This document shows positions 55,808 to 64,000 of a stretch of 64,000 bases of DNA, in pieces. Origin of the DNA: Paenibacillus sp. LS1 (GTDB taxonomy: Bacteria; Bacillota; Bacilli; Paenibacillales; Paenibacillaceae); the NCBI RefSeq assembly GCF_026013365.1, contig NZ_JAPDOE010000001.1, positions 124,001-188,000 of the forward strand, in the 5' to 3' direction. Below the pieces are notes generated by a model. The model was not told the DNA's origin and ran no database searches. It saw nothing but the letters and a program-made list of their open reading frames with translations. Position numbers and translations under genes: made by a program. Every line of letters begins with the position of its first letter. Positions within the stretch are counted from its first letter, which is position 1.

Positions 55808-57271
55808 GTGCGGAGAAGCACAGGGAAAAAACGTAAATCGATCATCATGGGCATGATCTGCCTCCTGTTGTTCGTTCAAGAGGCGCCCTATGTGAGTGCA
55901 GACGGTAAAACGGATGCGTATCATTATTCCTTCTGGGGTGACGCAGTTCCTTCACCGGCGGCATATGAGGCAACAACCATTATCACCGGCAAGAAGCTGA
56001 ACACAACTCCTATGAAAGAGCCAAGTGACATGCATGTTACCGCTAATCAGCATGTCTTTGTGCTTGATTCGGGCAATGGCCGCATCATTGAGATGGATCG
56101 CAACTTCAAGCTGGTACGGACGATTGATTCGTTTGTGCAGGAAGGTAAGGAAGATCATTTTAAAAATCCACAGGGATTGTACGTCATGGAAAAAGGCCAT
56201 CTGCTGGTCGCTGATTCGGATAATCAACGGGTGGTCCACCTGGATGAACAGGGGAAGCTGGTCAAGATCGTGTCTGAACCAAAATCGGATCTGTTAAAAG
56301 CAGACTTCCAGTTTAAACCGATGCGGATTGTTATGGACAAAGGAGATCGTATCTACGTCATGGCCGAAGGTGTATTTGATGGATTCATGGAGTTCAGCGC
56401 CGATGGTACATTCTCTTCCTTCATTGGAGCGAACAGAGTTCAGGTGGACCCGGTGGAGTATCTGTGGAAACGGTTTGCAACACGGGAGCAGCGCAGCCAG
56501 ATGGTCATGTTCACTCCAACGGAATTTACCAATCTGGATATGGACGAAGAGGGCTTTATCTACGCCACAAGCGGGGATCGCGGCAAAGATCCGGTCAAGA
56601 AGCTGAATGCCCAGGGTACAGACATCCTGCGCAGAGAAGGCTATCAGACGCCGCAAGGTGACTTGATGTATACGCAGGAAGCCGGCGCATCTCGACTGAT
56701 TGATGTGGATGTGGGGGACAGTGACATGTATTCCGTACTGGATTCCAGCAAGGGACGAATCTTCACCTACAATGGAGACGGATATCTGCTCCATATTTTT
56801 GGCGGCATCGGGAACCGCCTGGGCCAGTTTAATACACCTGTTGCCCTGGAACGTGCGGGAGACCGGATGTTAGTTCTGGATAAAGCGCTGGGTGAAATCA
56901 CCGTCTTTCAAACAACTCAATACGGACGTACACTCCACGAAGCGGTGCGCAGCTACTATAACGGTGATGAAGATCAATCTTCCGTGCTGTTTGCCCAAGC
57001 TGCCGAGATGAACGCTAACTTGGAATATGCATATGCGGGAATTGGCAAAGCATTGCTTCGTCAGAAGGAATACGCCGAGTCTGCGAAATATTTCAAGCGG
57101 AGCATGGAACCCAAAGGGTATTCCAAAGCTTTTCTTTTGTACCGCAAAGAGCTGATGCGTGAGCATTTTTCATGGATGATGTCCGGACTATTCCTGGCTG
57201 TCGCTGCGATTGTCACCGTCATCATCGTTCGCAGGCAGAAAAGGAGGACTACGAATGCAGGCATCAAGTAA
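55808..57271 (+). CDS. Membrane-anchored NHL-type beta-propeller protein
   Basis: A 487-aa protein starting at GTG after GGAGG. A signal peptide (SIIMGMICLLLFVQEAPYVSA) precedes about 330 residues of NHL-like repeats (PSDMHVTANQHVFVLDSGNGRIIEMDRNFKLVRTI, KNPQGLYVMEKGHLLVADSDNQRVVHLDEQGKLVKI). A short TPR-like helical part (AYAGIGKALLRQKEYAESAKYFKRSM) and a C-terminal helix with basic tail (GLFLAVAAIVTVIIVRRQKRR) follow. The propeller is therefore outside, held in the membrane. Role unknown; it sits within an ABC operon and could bind the glycan or organise the other surface proteins. Confidence 0.87.
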   Translation: MRRSTGKKRKSIIMGMICLLLFVQEAPYVSADGKTDAYHYSFWGDAVPSPAAYEATTIITGKKLNTTPMKEPSDMHVTANQHVFVLDSGNGRIIEMDRNFKLVRTIDSFVQEGKEDHFKNPQGLYVMEKGHLLVADSDNQRVVHLDEQGKLVKIVSEPKSDLLKADFQFKPMRIVMDKGDRIYVMAEGVFDGFMEFSADGTFSSFIGANRVQVDPVEYLWKRFATREQRSQMVMFTPTEFTNLDMDEEGFIYATSGDRGKDPVKKLNAQGTDILRREGYQTPQGDLMYTQEAGASRLIDVDVGDSDMYSVLDSSKGRIFTYNGDGYLLHIFGGIGNRLGQFNTPVALERAGDRMLVLDKALGEITVFQTTQYGRTLHEAVRSYYNGDEDQSSVLFAQAAEMNANLEYAYAGIGKALLRQKEYAESAKYFKRSMEPKGYSKAFLLYRKELMREHFSWMMSGLFLAVAAIVTVIIVRRQKRRTTNAGIK

Positions 57272-57890
57272 GCAACTATACCAGTACCCGCTGCATCTGA
57301 TTTTTCATCCGTTTGACGGATACTGGGAATTGAAATATGAACGGAACCAGAGAAATTCACTGCTGATTGCTTTCATGATCCTGGTGCTTCTGGTTATCAC
57401 CAAAATTTTGCATGCCCAGTACAGCGGTTTTCTCATTAACCTCAGTAATCCAAAGTACCTGAACAGTCTGCTCGAAATGGTATATGTCATTATTCCGGTG
57501 CTGTTTTGGTGTGTGGCTAACTGGTCGTTAACCACATTGATGGACGGGGAAGGAAAGTTCTCCGAAATTTTCATGTCAACGTGTTTTGCACTGGTACCAT
57601 TGTTACTCATTCATTTTCCATGGATCTGGCTGAGTCTTGTGATCTCTGCGCAGGAAACTGCCTTTTATTATTTCTCCAATGCACTCGCCGTTGCATGGAC
57701 GGTATATCTGTTATTTGTGGGGAATATGACGGTTCATCAGTACACACCAGCCAAAACGGTGCTCACGATGCTGCTGACACTTGTAGCGATGGCGTTTATG
57801 GCATTTCTGTGCCTGTTATTCTTTAGTCTTGTACAGCAGATTGTATCGTTTGTCGTAACCATCTATCAGGAATTAGTGCTTCGGGGCTAA
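57255..57890 (+). CDS. Yip1-family integral membrane protein
   Basis: A 211-aa membrane protein starting at ATG 57255 (AAAGGAGG upstream), overlapping the NHL gene by 17 bp. The N terminus LIFHPFDGYWELKYERNQRNSLLIAFMILVLLVITKIL is the Yip1-type cytosolic lead, followed by five predicted helices. Bacterial Yip1-domain proteins have no assigned biochemical role. The tight overlap with the NHL gene suggests that the two products work together. Confidence 0.82.
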   Translation: MQASSKQLYQYPLHLIFHPFDGYWELKYERNQRNSLLIAFMILVLLVITKILHAQYSGFLINLSNPKYLNSLLEMVYVIIPVLFWCVANWSLTTLMDGEGKFSEIFMSTCFALVPLLLIHFPWIWLSLVISAQETAFYYFSNALAVAWTVYLLFVGNMTVHQYTPAKTVLTMLLTLVAMAFMAFLCLLFFSLVQQIVSFVVTIYQELVLRG

Positions 57891-57907
57891 GGGAGGAGGA
57901 AATTGTT

Positions 57908-60484
57908 ATGAATTATACCGTAGCCAAAAAAATAACAGGAATGCTGCTCGCGGGCAGTCTGCTTCTTGGCGGTTGTCAATTCTCGCCAACACCGCTCGCT
58001 CACGTGACAGTGACTGCCGCTGATCTAACGGACTTTCCCTCCCTGCCTCCCGGAGAGAAACTGAAATCATCTTTCAGCGATGTCCGCCTTCCCGGCATGG
58101 TAGGCATTGCGCAGAATGCTGCGCTGCAGTTGTTCATTAACGAAGAGACTGCCGAGATTGCTGTGATTCACACGCAGAGCGGCCAGATCTGGCGCAGCAA
58201 TCCTGCAGATCGTGAGCAGGATGGGGTTGCAGCCGGGATAAACAAAGACCTTTTGTCATCACAAACGAAGCTCAGCTTCTTCAACAGCCTCGGACAGAGC
58301 GGCACCGTGAATTCCTTCACGGATAGTGTTGCACACAAGCAGATAAGCTACGAGGTGCTGCCAAGCGGCGCGCGGGTCCACTACCAGTTTGGAAGCACTG
58401 AGCGATCCATAGAAGACTTGCCGATGAAGATCAGCAAGGAGCGATTTGAACAAAAGCTGCTTGCACAGCTAGACAAGGCCGGGCAACGGGCCTTGAAGGT
58501 CGGCTATGCGGAAGACAAGGATGAAGGCGCTTACGTCCGGATTGATAAGGCGATGCAAGGATTGCAATTGTCCCGGGCCTTGAAGGCTTTTGACACAGCC
58601 GGTTACACATCGGAGGATCTGGCTCAGGATCATGCCGAGTTTGGCATTGAAGAGGAACGAAGTGGACCACGGCTGTTTATGCTTACGATGGAATATGAGC
58701 TGGATGGAGAGGATCTGCTCGTACGTGTTCCGTCCTCAGGCATTCATTTTCCGGAGGAATATCCGATCAACAGCATATCTGTAATGGATTACTTCGGGGC
58801 TGGGGGTTCAGAAGAAGAGGGCTCCATACTGGTGCCGGACGGTTCGGGAGCGCTGATCCATTTTAACAATGGCAAACTGCAGTATCCTGCCTATCAACAA
58901 GATATATACGGACCGGATATGACCATGAAACTACGGGAAGCAAGTTCGAATGAAGCCAGAGCCAGGTTGCCGGTATTTGGACTGATTCGGAAAGAGGGAG
59001 CTTTCCTGGGCATTATTGAAGAAGGGGATGCCGTTGCAGTTGTGAATGCCGATATCAGCGGCAAACTGAACAGTTACAACAACGTATATCCAAGCTTCTA
59101 TGTCGTGAACAAGAGCGATGTGACGCTTCAGGCAAGTGATATGGTTCGTACACTTCCGAAATTCCAGAAGAAACCGACTCTGTCCGACTTCGTCGTTCGA
59201 TATGCTTTTGTGGGGTCGGATAAAGCCTCGTACTCAGGGCTTGCATCTCTCTATCGGGATTATCTGATGCAAAACGGCGGACTTCCCGAGTTGAACGCCA
59301 GCAAGGAGCAGAGTAACGTTCCCTTTTATCTGCAACTGTTCGGTGGCATGACAACAAGGCAGCATATGCTGGGCATACCGTATGATTCAACGGAGGCTTT
59401 GACCACGTTTGATGAAGCCAAAAACATTCTCTCCGCCTTGACGGAGAAGAAGGTATCCAATATTCAGGTGCGTTATGCGGGATGGCTTAACGGCGGACTT
59501 CATCATCGACTGCCGGATTCCATCCAAGTAGACAGCGCGGTAGGCGGGAAAAAGGGATTGAGGGAATTCAGCGCATACACACAAGAAGCGGGTATCGGTT
59601 TCTATCCCGATATTGCTCTGCTGAATGTGCAATCCAAAAAAGGGTTCAAACCGTCCAAAGAAGCTTCACGCACATTAACTCAGGAACCGGCGGTCATGTA
59701 TCCGATGAACCAGGCCATCCAGCGGCGGGACCGGGATCGTTCACCATCCTATGTGCTTTCGCCCAACAAGCTGGAGGACGTGACGGCAGACATGTTAGAT
59801 GAGCTCAGGTCCCTTCAAAAGGATGGACTGTCGCTAAGCCTGAATGACCTGGCAGGACAGTTAAACAGTGATATGAATCCGAAAAAGCTGATGGACCGAA
59901 CACAAGCGCTTGGCTCCGTAAAGAAGGCACTCGAACAGATCCAGCAGCAGGTTGAATCGCTTGTTGCTGAAGGCGGGAACGCTTATGCCCTGCCATATGT
60001 AACAGGTCTGACAGATGCGCCGATGAACAGCAGTCGTTTCAAGCTGGAGGATGAAGAGATTCCGTTCTATCAGCTCGTTGTACACGGCAGCATTGGCTAT
60101 ACGGGGACGCCATACAATCTCTCCACATATACCAATGCAAGGCAATATGTGCTGAAGCTGATTGAATATGGAGCCAGTCCTTACTTTGCATGGTTCAATG
60201 CGCCAAACCATGTTGTGAAAGAAACGGATTATGATGATCTCTACGCGGCGAATTATGAACAATGGATCGATCTGGCTGCCGAGATCTACAACGAGGTGAA
60301 CCAGGTGAACCAACCGTTTGCCGGACGTTCCATGATGTCCCATGAATCCCTGGAGGAGGGCGTCTTCCGGACAACATATGAAGGTGGCGGGTTCGTAATT
60401 GTCAATTATAACGACTTCCCTGTAGAAGTTGACAACGATACAGTGGAAGCCCAAAGCTATGTGACTGGTGGTGAGCAGCTCTGA
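57908..60484 (+). CDS. DUF5696-type lipoprotein, glycosidase-like
   Basis: An 858-aa protein. The signal peptide ends in LLLGGC (lipobox). An N-terminal beta-rich half (GIAQNAALQLFINEETAEIAVIHTQSGQIWRSNPADRE, ILVPDGSGALIHFNNGK) resembles the beta-sandwich found in front of TIM barrels in large glycosidases. The second half has barrel-like segments: VSNIQVRYAGWLNGGLHHRLPDS, EAGIGFYPDIALLNVQ, GLSLSLNDLAGQLNSD and SPYFAWFNAPNHVVKETDYDDLYAANYEQW. The last but one resembles the aspartate loop of clan GH-D/GH-31-type enzymes. I read it as a probable catalytically active or glycan-binding surface protein; activity is not established. Confidence 0.8.
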   Translation: MNYTVAKKITGMLLAGSLLLGGCQFSPTPLAHVTVTAADLTDFPSLPPGEKLKSSFSDVRLPGMVGIAQNAALQLFINEETAEIAVIHTQSGQIWRSNPADREQDGVAAGINKDLLSSQTKLSFFNSLGQSGTVNSFTDSVAHKQISYEVLPSGARVHYQFGSTERSIEDLPMKISKERFEQKLLAQLDKAGQRALKVGYAEDKDEGAYVRIDKAMQGLQLSRALKAFDTAGYTSEDLAQDHAEFGIEEERSGPRLFMLTMEYELDGEDLLVRVPSSGIHFPEEYPINSISVMDYFGAGGSEEEGSILVPDGSGALIHFNNGKLQYPAYQQDIYGPDMTMKLREASSNEARARLPVFGLIRKEGAFLGIIEEGDAVAVVNADISGKLNSYNNVYPSFYVVNKSDVTLQASDMVRTLPKFQKKPTLSDFVVRYAFVGSDKASYSGLASLYRDYLMQNGGLPELNASKEQSNVPFYLQLFGGMTTRQHMLGIPYDSTEALTTFDEAKNILSALTEKKVSNIQVRYAGWLNGGLHHRLPDSIQVDSAVGGKKGLREFSAYTQEAGIGFYPDIALLNVQSKKGFKPSKEASRTLTQEPAVMYPMNQAIQRRDRDRSPSYVLSPNKLEDVTADMLDELRSLQKDGLSLSLNDLAGQLNSDMNPKKLMDRTQALGSVKKALEQIQQQVESLVAEGGNAYALPYVTGLTDAPMNSSRFKLEDEEIPFYQLVVHGSIGYTGTPYNLSTYTNARQYVLKLIEYGASPYFAWFNAPNHVVKETDYDDLYAANYEQWIDLAAEIYNEVNQVNQPFAGRSMMSHESLEEGVFRTTYEGGGFVIVNYNDFPVEVDNDTVEAQSYVTGGEQL

Positions 60485-61383
60485 AGACGCTCCTGAAATG
60501 GAAATGGGGAAGTCGTACGTATGCTCAGCAGAAAGCCATGTGGGGCGTAATCTATGTGCTTCCCTGGCTCATTGGTTTTGTGTTGTTTTTCTTCATTCCG
60601 CTGTTAGCCTCTCTGCGATACAGCATGAGTACAATTCAGGCTAACGCGGAAGGCATAGCGATTCAGTTCAACGGTGTTGCCAATTACATTCAGGCGCTGA
60701 CCGTCAATACAAGCTTTAACCGTGCGTTAATTGAGGCGATTACAGACGTACTCATCAACGTACCGCTTATCGTTATCTTCAGTCTGTTCCTTGCCGTTAT
60801 CCTGAATCAGAAGTTCAGGGGCCGGGCTGTAGCGCGGTCGATCTTTTTCCTGCCCGTTATTCTGGCATCGGGAGTGATTATGACACTGGAGAGCACCAGC
60901 CTGATTGAAGCGGTTAATCAGAGCAGCACAGGTGGAAGCTCACTCGGGACATTTGAACTCGAAAATCTGATGGTTAACGCCGGAGTGAGCGATTGGATCG
61001 TCACGTATCTGAGCAGCGCCGTAGATCGGATCTATCAGATCGTCAGTCAATCGGGTGTACAGATTTTGATCTTTTTGGCAGGCATCCAGACGATTTCCCC
61101 TCAATTGTATGAGGCTTCGAAGATGGAAGGCGCGACGGGTTATGAAGCCTTTTGGAAAATTACGTTCCCAATGGTCAGCCCGCTTATTTTTGTCAATGCG
61201 ATCTATACGATCATTGATTCGTTTGCCAATAACGCCATGACGGAACTGATCCGGGATACCGGATTCGTCAAATTTGATTTTGGATTAAGTTCTGCCATGG
61301 CATGGGTCTACTTTCTCGCCATTGCCTTCATTCTGGTTATCGTAAACATCATTTTCTCGAAGCGAGTCTTCTATCAAGATTAG
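60481..61383 (+). CDS. Carbohydrate ABC importer permease (MalF/UgpA type), apparent CTG start
   Basis: A membrane protein of 300 aa from CTG 60481, or 281 aa from ATG 60538. The first ATG has no ribosome binding site and would remove the conserved cytoplasmic lead (TYAQQKAMWGVIYVLPWLIGFVLFFFIPLL). CTG 60481 overlaps the preceding stop and follows GGTGGTGAG. No ATG, GTG or TTG is available in frame after the stop at 60472. The EAA-loop is YEASKMEGATGYEAFWKITFPMVSPLIF. Between helices it has an extra segment of about 50 residues (TSLIEAVNQSSTGGSSLGTFELENLMVNAGVSDWIVTYLSSAVDRIYQIV). It pairs with the next gene as a second channel. Confidence 0.88.
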   Translation: MKTLLKWKWGSRTYAQQKAMWGVIYVLPWLIGFVLFFFIPLLASLRYSMSTIQANAEGIAIQFNGVANYIQALTVNTSFNRALIEAITDVLINVPLIVIFSLFLAVILNQKFRGRAVARSIFFLPVILASGVIMTLESTSLIEAVNQSSTGGSSLGTFELENLMVNAGVSDWIVTYLSSAVDRIYQIVSQSGVQILIFLAGIQTISPQLYEASKMEGATGYEAFWKITFPMVSPLIFVNAIYTIIDSFANNAMTELIRDTGFVKFDFGLSSAMAWVYFLAIAFILVIVNIIFSKRVFYQD

Positions 61384-61400
61384 AAAGGAGGGTGTCCCAC

Positions 61401-62348
61401 GTGACAACATCACGATTATTATCGCTGGAGCATTGGAAAGGCTGGCTGTGGGCCATGATCCGATTCGTTCTGATTACCGGGCTTTCCTTCGTTATCCTGT
61501 TTCCCATATTTCAGAAGGTTTCCACATCCATCAAAGCTAAAGGTGATCTGTATTCAGCAGTGGTGGTGTGGATTCCACAGAACTTCTCCATCGACAATTT
61601 CAAAGAGGCGATACGCGTAATGGATTACTGGGCAACGCTATTTAATACGTTTGCTCTGTCTGCAACGACAACATTGCTGACTACAGCATCCTGTGCACTT
61701 GCAGGATACGGATTCGCCAGACTGAAATTCAGGGGAAGCAACTGGCTGTTTGCTGGTGTAATTCTGACGATTCTTGTACCGCCAACGACCATTCTCATTC
61801 CGGTATACCTGAATCTGAAAAGCTTTGACCTGATGGGGCTTATGACGCTTATAGCCGGCAAACCTGTTAATTTGCTTAATACCTATTGGCCGTTTATTCT
61901 GACAGCGATTACGGCCAATTCACTTAAAGCCGGCTTGTACATCTTTATCTTCCGGCAATTCTTCAGAGGTATTCCGAAGGAAGTGGAGGAGGCGGCCTAT
62001 GTGGACGGCGCGGGCATCGGACGAACATTTTCAAGAATCATGCTACCTAATGCCATTCCGTCCATGGTAACAGTCATGCTGTTTTCCTTCGTATGGCAGT
62101 GGAACGACAGCTTTTATACGACAACTTATCTGACTTCAAGTAAAGTCATGTCAACCCAGTTATCGTCCCTTCCGTATAATCTGGCCCAGCAGGTTACTGA
62201 CGGTGCAGCTTCCCAGGCCGATCCGTTCTATCTGAGCATGATCCAGGATACAGGAATTCTTCTTGCCATTCTGCCTTTGATCGTCATCTATTTGTTTGTG
62301 CAACGATATTTCGTAGAGAGTGTAGAGCGTACGGGAATCGTCGGTTAA
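61401..62348 (+). CDS. Carbohydrate ABC importer permease (MalG/UgpE type)
   Basis: A 315-aa membrane protein starting at GTG 61401, 7 nt after AAAGGAGGG; the frame is open 33 codons further up inside the previous gene. The EAA-loop is VEEAAYVDGAGIGRTFSRIMLPNAIPSMVTV. It has six main helices. It forms the second permease pair of the operon with the 60481 gene and is its last certain gene. Confidence 0.94.
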   Translation: MTTSRLLSLEHWKGWLWAMIRFVLITGLSFVILFPIFQKVSTSIKAKGDLYSAVVVWIPQNFSIDNFKEAIRVMDYWATLFNTFALSATTTLLTTASCALAGYGFARLKFRGSNWLFAGVILTILVPPTTILIPVYLNLKSFDLMGLMTLIAGKPVNLLNTYWPFILTAITANSLKAGLYIFIFRQFFRGIPKEVEEAAYVDGAGIGRTFSRIMLPNAIPSMVTVMLFSFVWQWNDSFYTTTYLTSSKVMSTQLSSLPYNLAQQVTDGAASQADPFYLSMIQDTGILLAILPLIVIYLFVQRYFVESVERTGIVG

Positions 62349-62417
62349 ATTAAGTTCTTCTGTAAGTTTGGAGTGGAATCAGAGTGGAATCAGACTGGAA
62401 GAGGGAGGAGGAACTTC

Positions 62418-62564
62418 ATGCAATATTCCATCTGTGAAAAGGGGGCATGCAACAATCTCATGAACGTCTGCTTACACCAGAACCGCGACCCTTCCCTACG
62501 CAGGATCCCCCTGCTGGTGTGGAACGGATTGCGGGAGCGGGCACCGACTGAGCGATATGTTTGA
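62418..62564 (+). CDS. Possible small protein (48 aa), uncertain
   Basis: ATG 62418 follows an unusually strong site (GAGGGAGGAGGAACTTC). The 48-residue product has four Cys (MQYSICEKGACNNLMNVC...) and no recognised motif. Another overlapping frame from ATG 62450 gives a Pro-rich 34-residue peptide after AAAAGGGGGC. One may be real or both may be chance in a leader region upstream of the GH5 gene. Confidence 0.3.
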   Translation: MQYSICEKGACNNLMNVCLHQNRDPSLRRIPLLVWNGLRERAPTERYV

Positions 62565-62633
62565 TCAGAGATACTCTGACGGAGCTTACCTCACAATATG
62601 GCAAGGCAATATATCAGATCAGGAGGAATTAAA

Positions 62634-64000
62634 GTGAAGAAGTTCATGACATCTTGTAAACTTGTACTCGTTCTGGCTTTATTGATCACAATTGCTCCAT
62701 GGGGAGGCAGTCGCGCCGAAGCATGGGTGGGCATGCCGATGGGCAAGCTTCACGTAAACGGCAAAAACCTGGTGAACAGCAACAACCAGCCTGTGCTTCT
62801 GAACGGTTGGCATCAACCTTCAGGTGCCTACTGGACATATCAGGACAGCAATTATTATCTCAACCTGCACGGCAATAACCGTCATGCAGCTACACTGGCT
62901 TATCTGAAAGACATTACCGATACTTTTGCGGACACCACCCCGAAATACGGAAGCAATCATGGCTGGAATATGAATCAGGTACGTCTGTTCATCGATCGTC
63001 AGGACATGGGAGATGTGGCTGCTGGTACATATAACTTTGCCGGTGTGCAGACCGTTACGCAAAATGTAATTATTCCGTACATTCAATATGCCAAAACAAA
63101 AGGTGTCTATGTTGTCCTGGGACTGGACTTCACATTGAAGGATGATCAGGCAACAACACCTGCCAACCTGCAAAAATTCAACGAAATCTGGGGTTATCTC
63201 GCTTCACGCCCGGAAATCAAAAGTGCAGAGAACGTTCACTTCGAACTGATCAACGAACCAGTGAAATCCTATGCCAATGGACATTGGGGTGGATACAACG
63301 GGGAAAATGACTTTGTGGATCACTGGAATGACTTGCGTAATTTCCAAAATTCCATGATTTCAACAATTCGCAGCAAAGGTGCGGACAACGTCATCTGGGC
63401 GGCAGGTCTGGGATACAACCAATTTTACAGCTTGACGGCAAGCCATCCATTGACTGATCCGCTCAATAACTATGGATATGCGGTTCACTGGTACCCTGGT
63501 TATGGCGCATATGACAACTTCTCTATCCTGCAAGACCAGTGGAATACCAACGTGAAGGCAGCCGCTGACAAGTATCCGATTAATATTACCGAGGTAACCT
63601 GGTTCAAAAACAAACCTGGCGATTCGGCCTATTGGAACTTGTTTAATGGCAGCAATGAAGGCTTTGGTAACAATACCAAAACAATTTTTAATGCATCAGG
63701 CAATGTCAGCATTGCAGCACATATGAACGGTTTTATTCTAGGTGAAGGACCACGAAGCTCCTTTGCTGATCCTACGGCAGGCCTGAAGTGGGACGGGGAT
63801 GCTTCACGGAGCGCGATGGGACGGTTCCTGTTTAACTGGTACCATGAACGTGCTCAGACTTACCCGGGCAGTGGAACAGGTGGACCAACAACAGGTCTTG
63901 TATCCGGTGCTACCTATAAAATTGTAGCCCGGCATTCCAACAAGGTTATTGATGTCCCAGGTGGTCAAAACGAAAACAATCTTCAGCTCCAGCAGTGGAG
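62634..64000 (+). CDS. Secreted GH5 cellulase-like glycosidase with ricin-type lectin domain (3' partial)
   Basis: The frame starts at GTG 62634 after AGGAGGAATTAAA and runs off the window (455 complete codons). The signal peptide is LVLVLALLITIAPWGGSRAEA. The GH5 catalytic domain covers about 30-420; the acid/base Glu208 is in HFELINEPVKSY and the nucleophile Glu320 in NITEVTWF. A Gly/Thr/Pro linker (GSGTGGPTTG) leads to the start of a ricin B-type CBM13 domain (YKIVARHSNKVIDVPGG). It acts outside the cell on a beta-glycan. It lies downstream of the ABC operon, which probably imports its products (inference). Confidence 0.92.
   Translation, partial: MKKFMTSCKLVLVLALLITIAPWGGSRAEAWVGMPMGKLHVNGKNLVNSNNQPVLLNGWHQPSGAYWTYQDSNYYLNLHGNNRHAATLAYLKDITDTFADTTPKYGSNHGWNMNQVRLFIDRQDMGDVAAGTYNFAGVQTVTQNVIIPYIQYAKTKGVYVVLGLDFTLKDDQATTPANLQKFNEIWGYLASRPEIKSAENVHFELINEPVKSYANGHWGGYNGENDFVDHWNDLRNFQNSMISTIRSKGADNVIWAAGLGYNQFYSLTASHPLTDPLNNYGYAVHWYPGYGAYDNFSILQDQWNTNVKAAADKYPINITEVTWFKNKPGDSAYWNLFNGSNEGFGNNTKTIFNASGNVSIAAHMNGFILGEGPRSSFADPTAGLKWDGDASRSAMGRFLFNWYHERAQTYPGSGTGGPTTGLVSGATYKIVARHSNKVIDVPGGQNENNLQLQQW

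Noticed and set aside
59861..60454. 197-codon frame on the minus strand
   Set aside because: Antisense to the DUF5696-type gene, no start signal and no recognisable product.

Overview
The window reads as chromosomal DNA from a Paenibacillus-type soil Firmicute. The evidence is strong AGGAGG-type ribosome binding sites, many lipoprotein signal peptides, CcpA-like cre sites, YesM/YesN-type two-component genes, many AraC- and TetR-family regulators, and a large set of solute-binding proteins and glycoside hydrolases. No rRNA, tRNA, CRISPR array, transposase or phage gene was seen.

Layout. 1-9.6 kb: the end of an AraC-type DNA-binding domain that runs in frame into an iron-siderophore-binding lipoprotein, then a nitroreductase, a MerR regulator with its aldo/keto reductase, a serine hydrolase, a secreted protein of unknown function, a DMT exporter, a TetR/cupin divergent pair and an NAD(P)-binding reductase. 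9.8-16 kb: a TetR gene, an AraC regulator divergent from a large GH2 enzyme with a C-terminal discoidin domain, and a TetR/SnoaL-like pair. 16-22 kb: a complete ribose operon, rbsRKDACB, with a palindromic operator and a second operator-like site inside rbsK. 22-32 kb: a YggS-family PLP protein, a BenE-type transporter, a decayed glyA fragment, an NmrA-like reductase with a MocR regulator, a large secreted serine hydrolase, a polar amino-acid ABC importer whose binding protein and permease are fused, and a small protein of unknown function. 32-37 kb: GH27 alpha-galactosidase with AraC and TetR genes, an alpha/beta hydrolase behind a 26-bp perfect palindrome, and a barnase/barstar pair in which the barnase looks like a lipoprotein.

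37-64 kb is a carbohydrate-utilisation region. It holds an orphan LplA-like binding protein with a full-match cre site, an AraC regulator, a GH43-CBM6 gene interrupted by a one-base frameshift in a T7 tract, a GH43 beta-xylosidase, a binding protein with YesM/YesN sensor genes, an AraC regulator whose receiver domain has lost its phosphorylation site, and a long operon (49.6-62.3 kb).

The long operon is the most unusual part. It encodes a binding lipoprotein, a 965-aa membrane-anchored protein with two carbohydrate-binding-like modules fused to a binding-protein domain, two complete permease pairs, a membrane-anchored NHL-type propeller, a Yip1-type membrane protein and an 858-aa DUF5696-type lipoprotein, but no ATPase. 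A GH5 cellulase-like enzyme with a ricin-type C-terminal domain follows and runs off the window. My inference is a surface glycan-capture and uptake machine powered by a shared ATPase encoded elsewhere. The NHL, Yip1 and DUF5696 proteins are candidates for undescribed components.

All family assignments are from reading the translated sequence; no database search was possible. Several start codons were moved from the longest open frame because a better ribosome binding site lies inside it.
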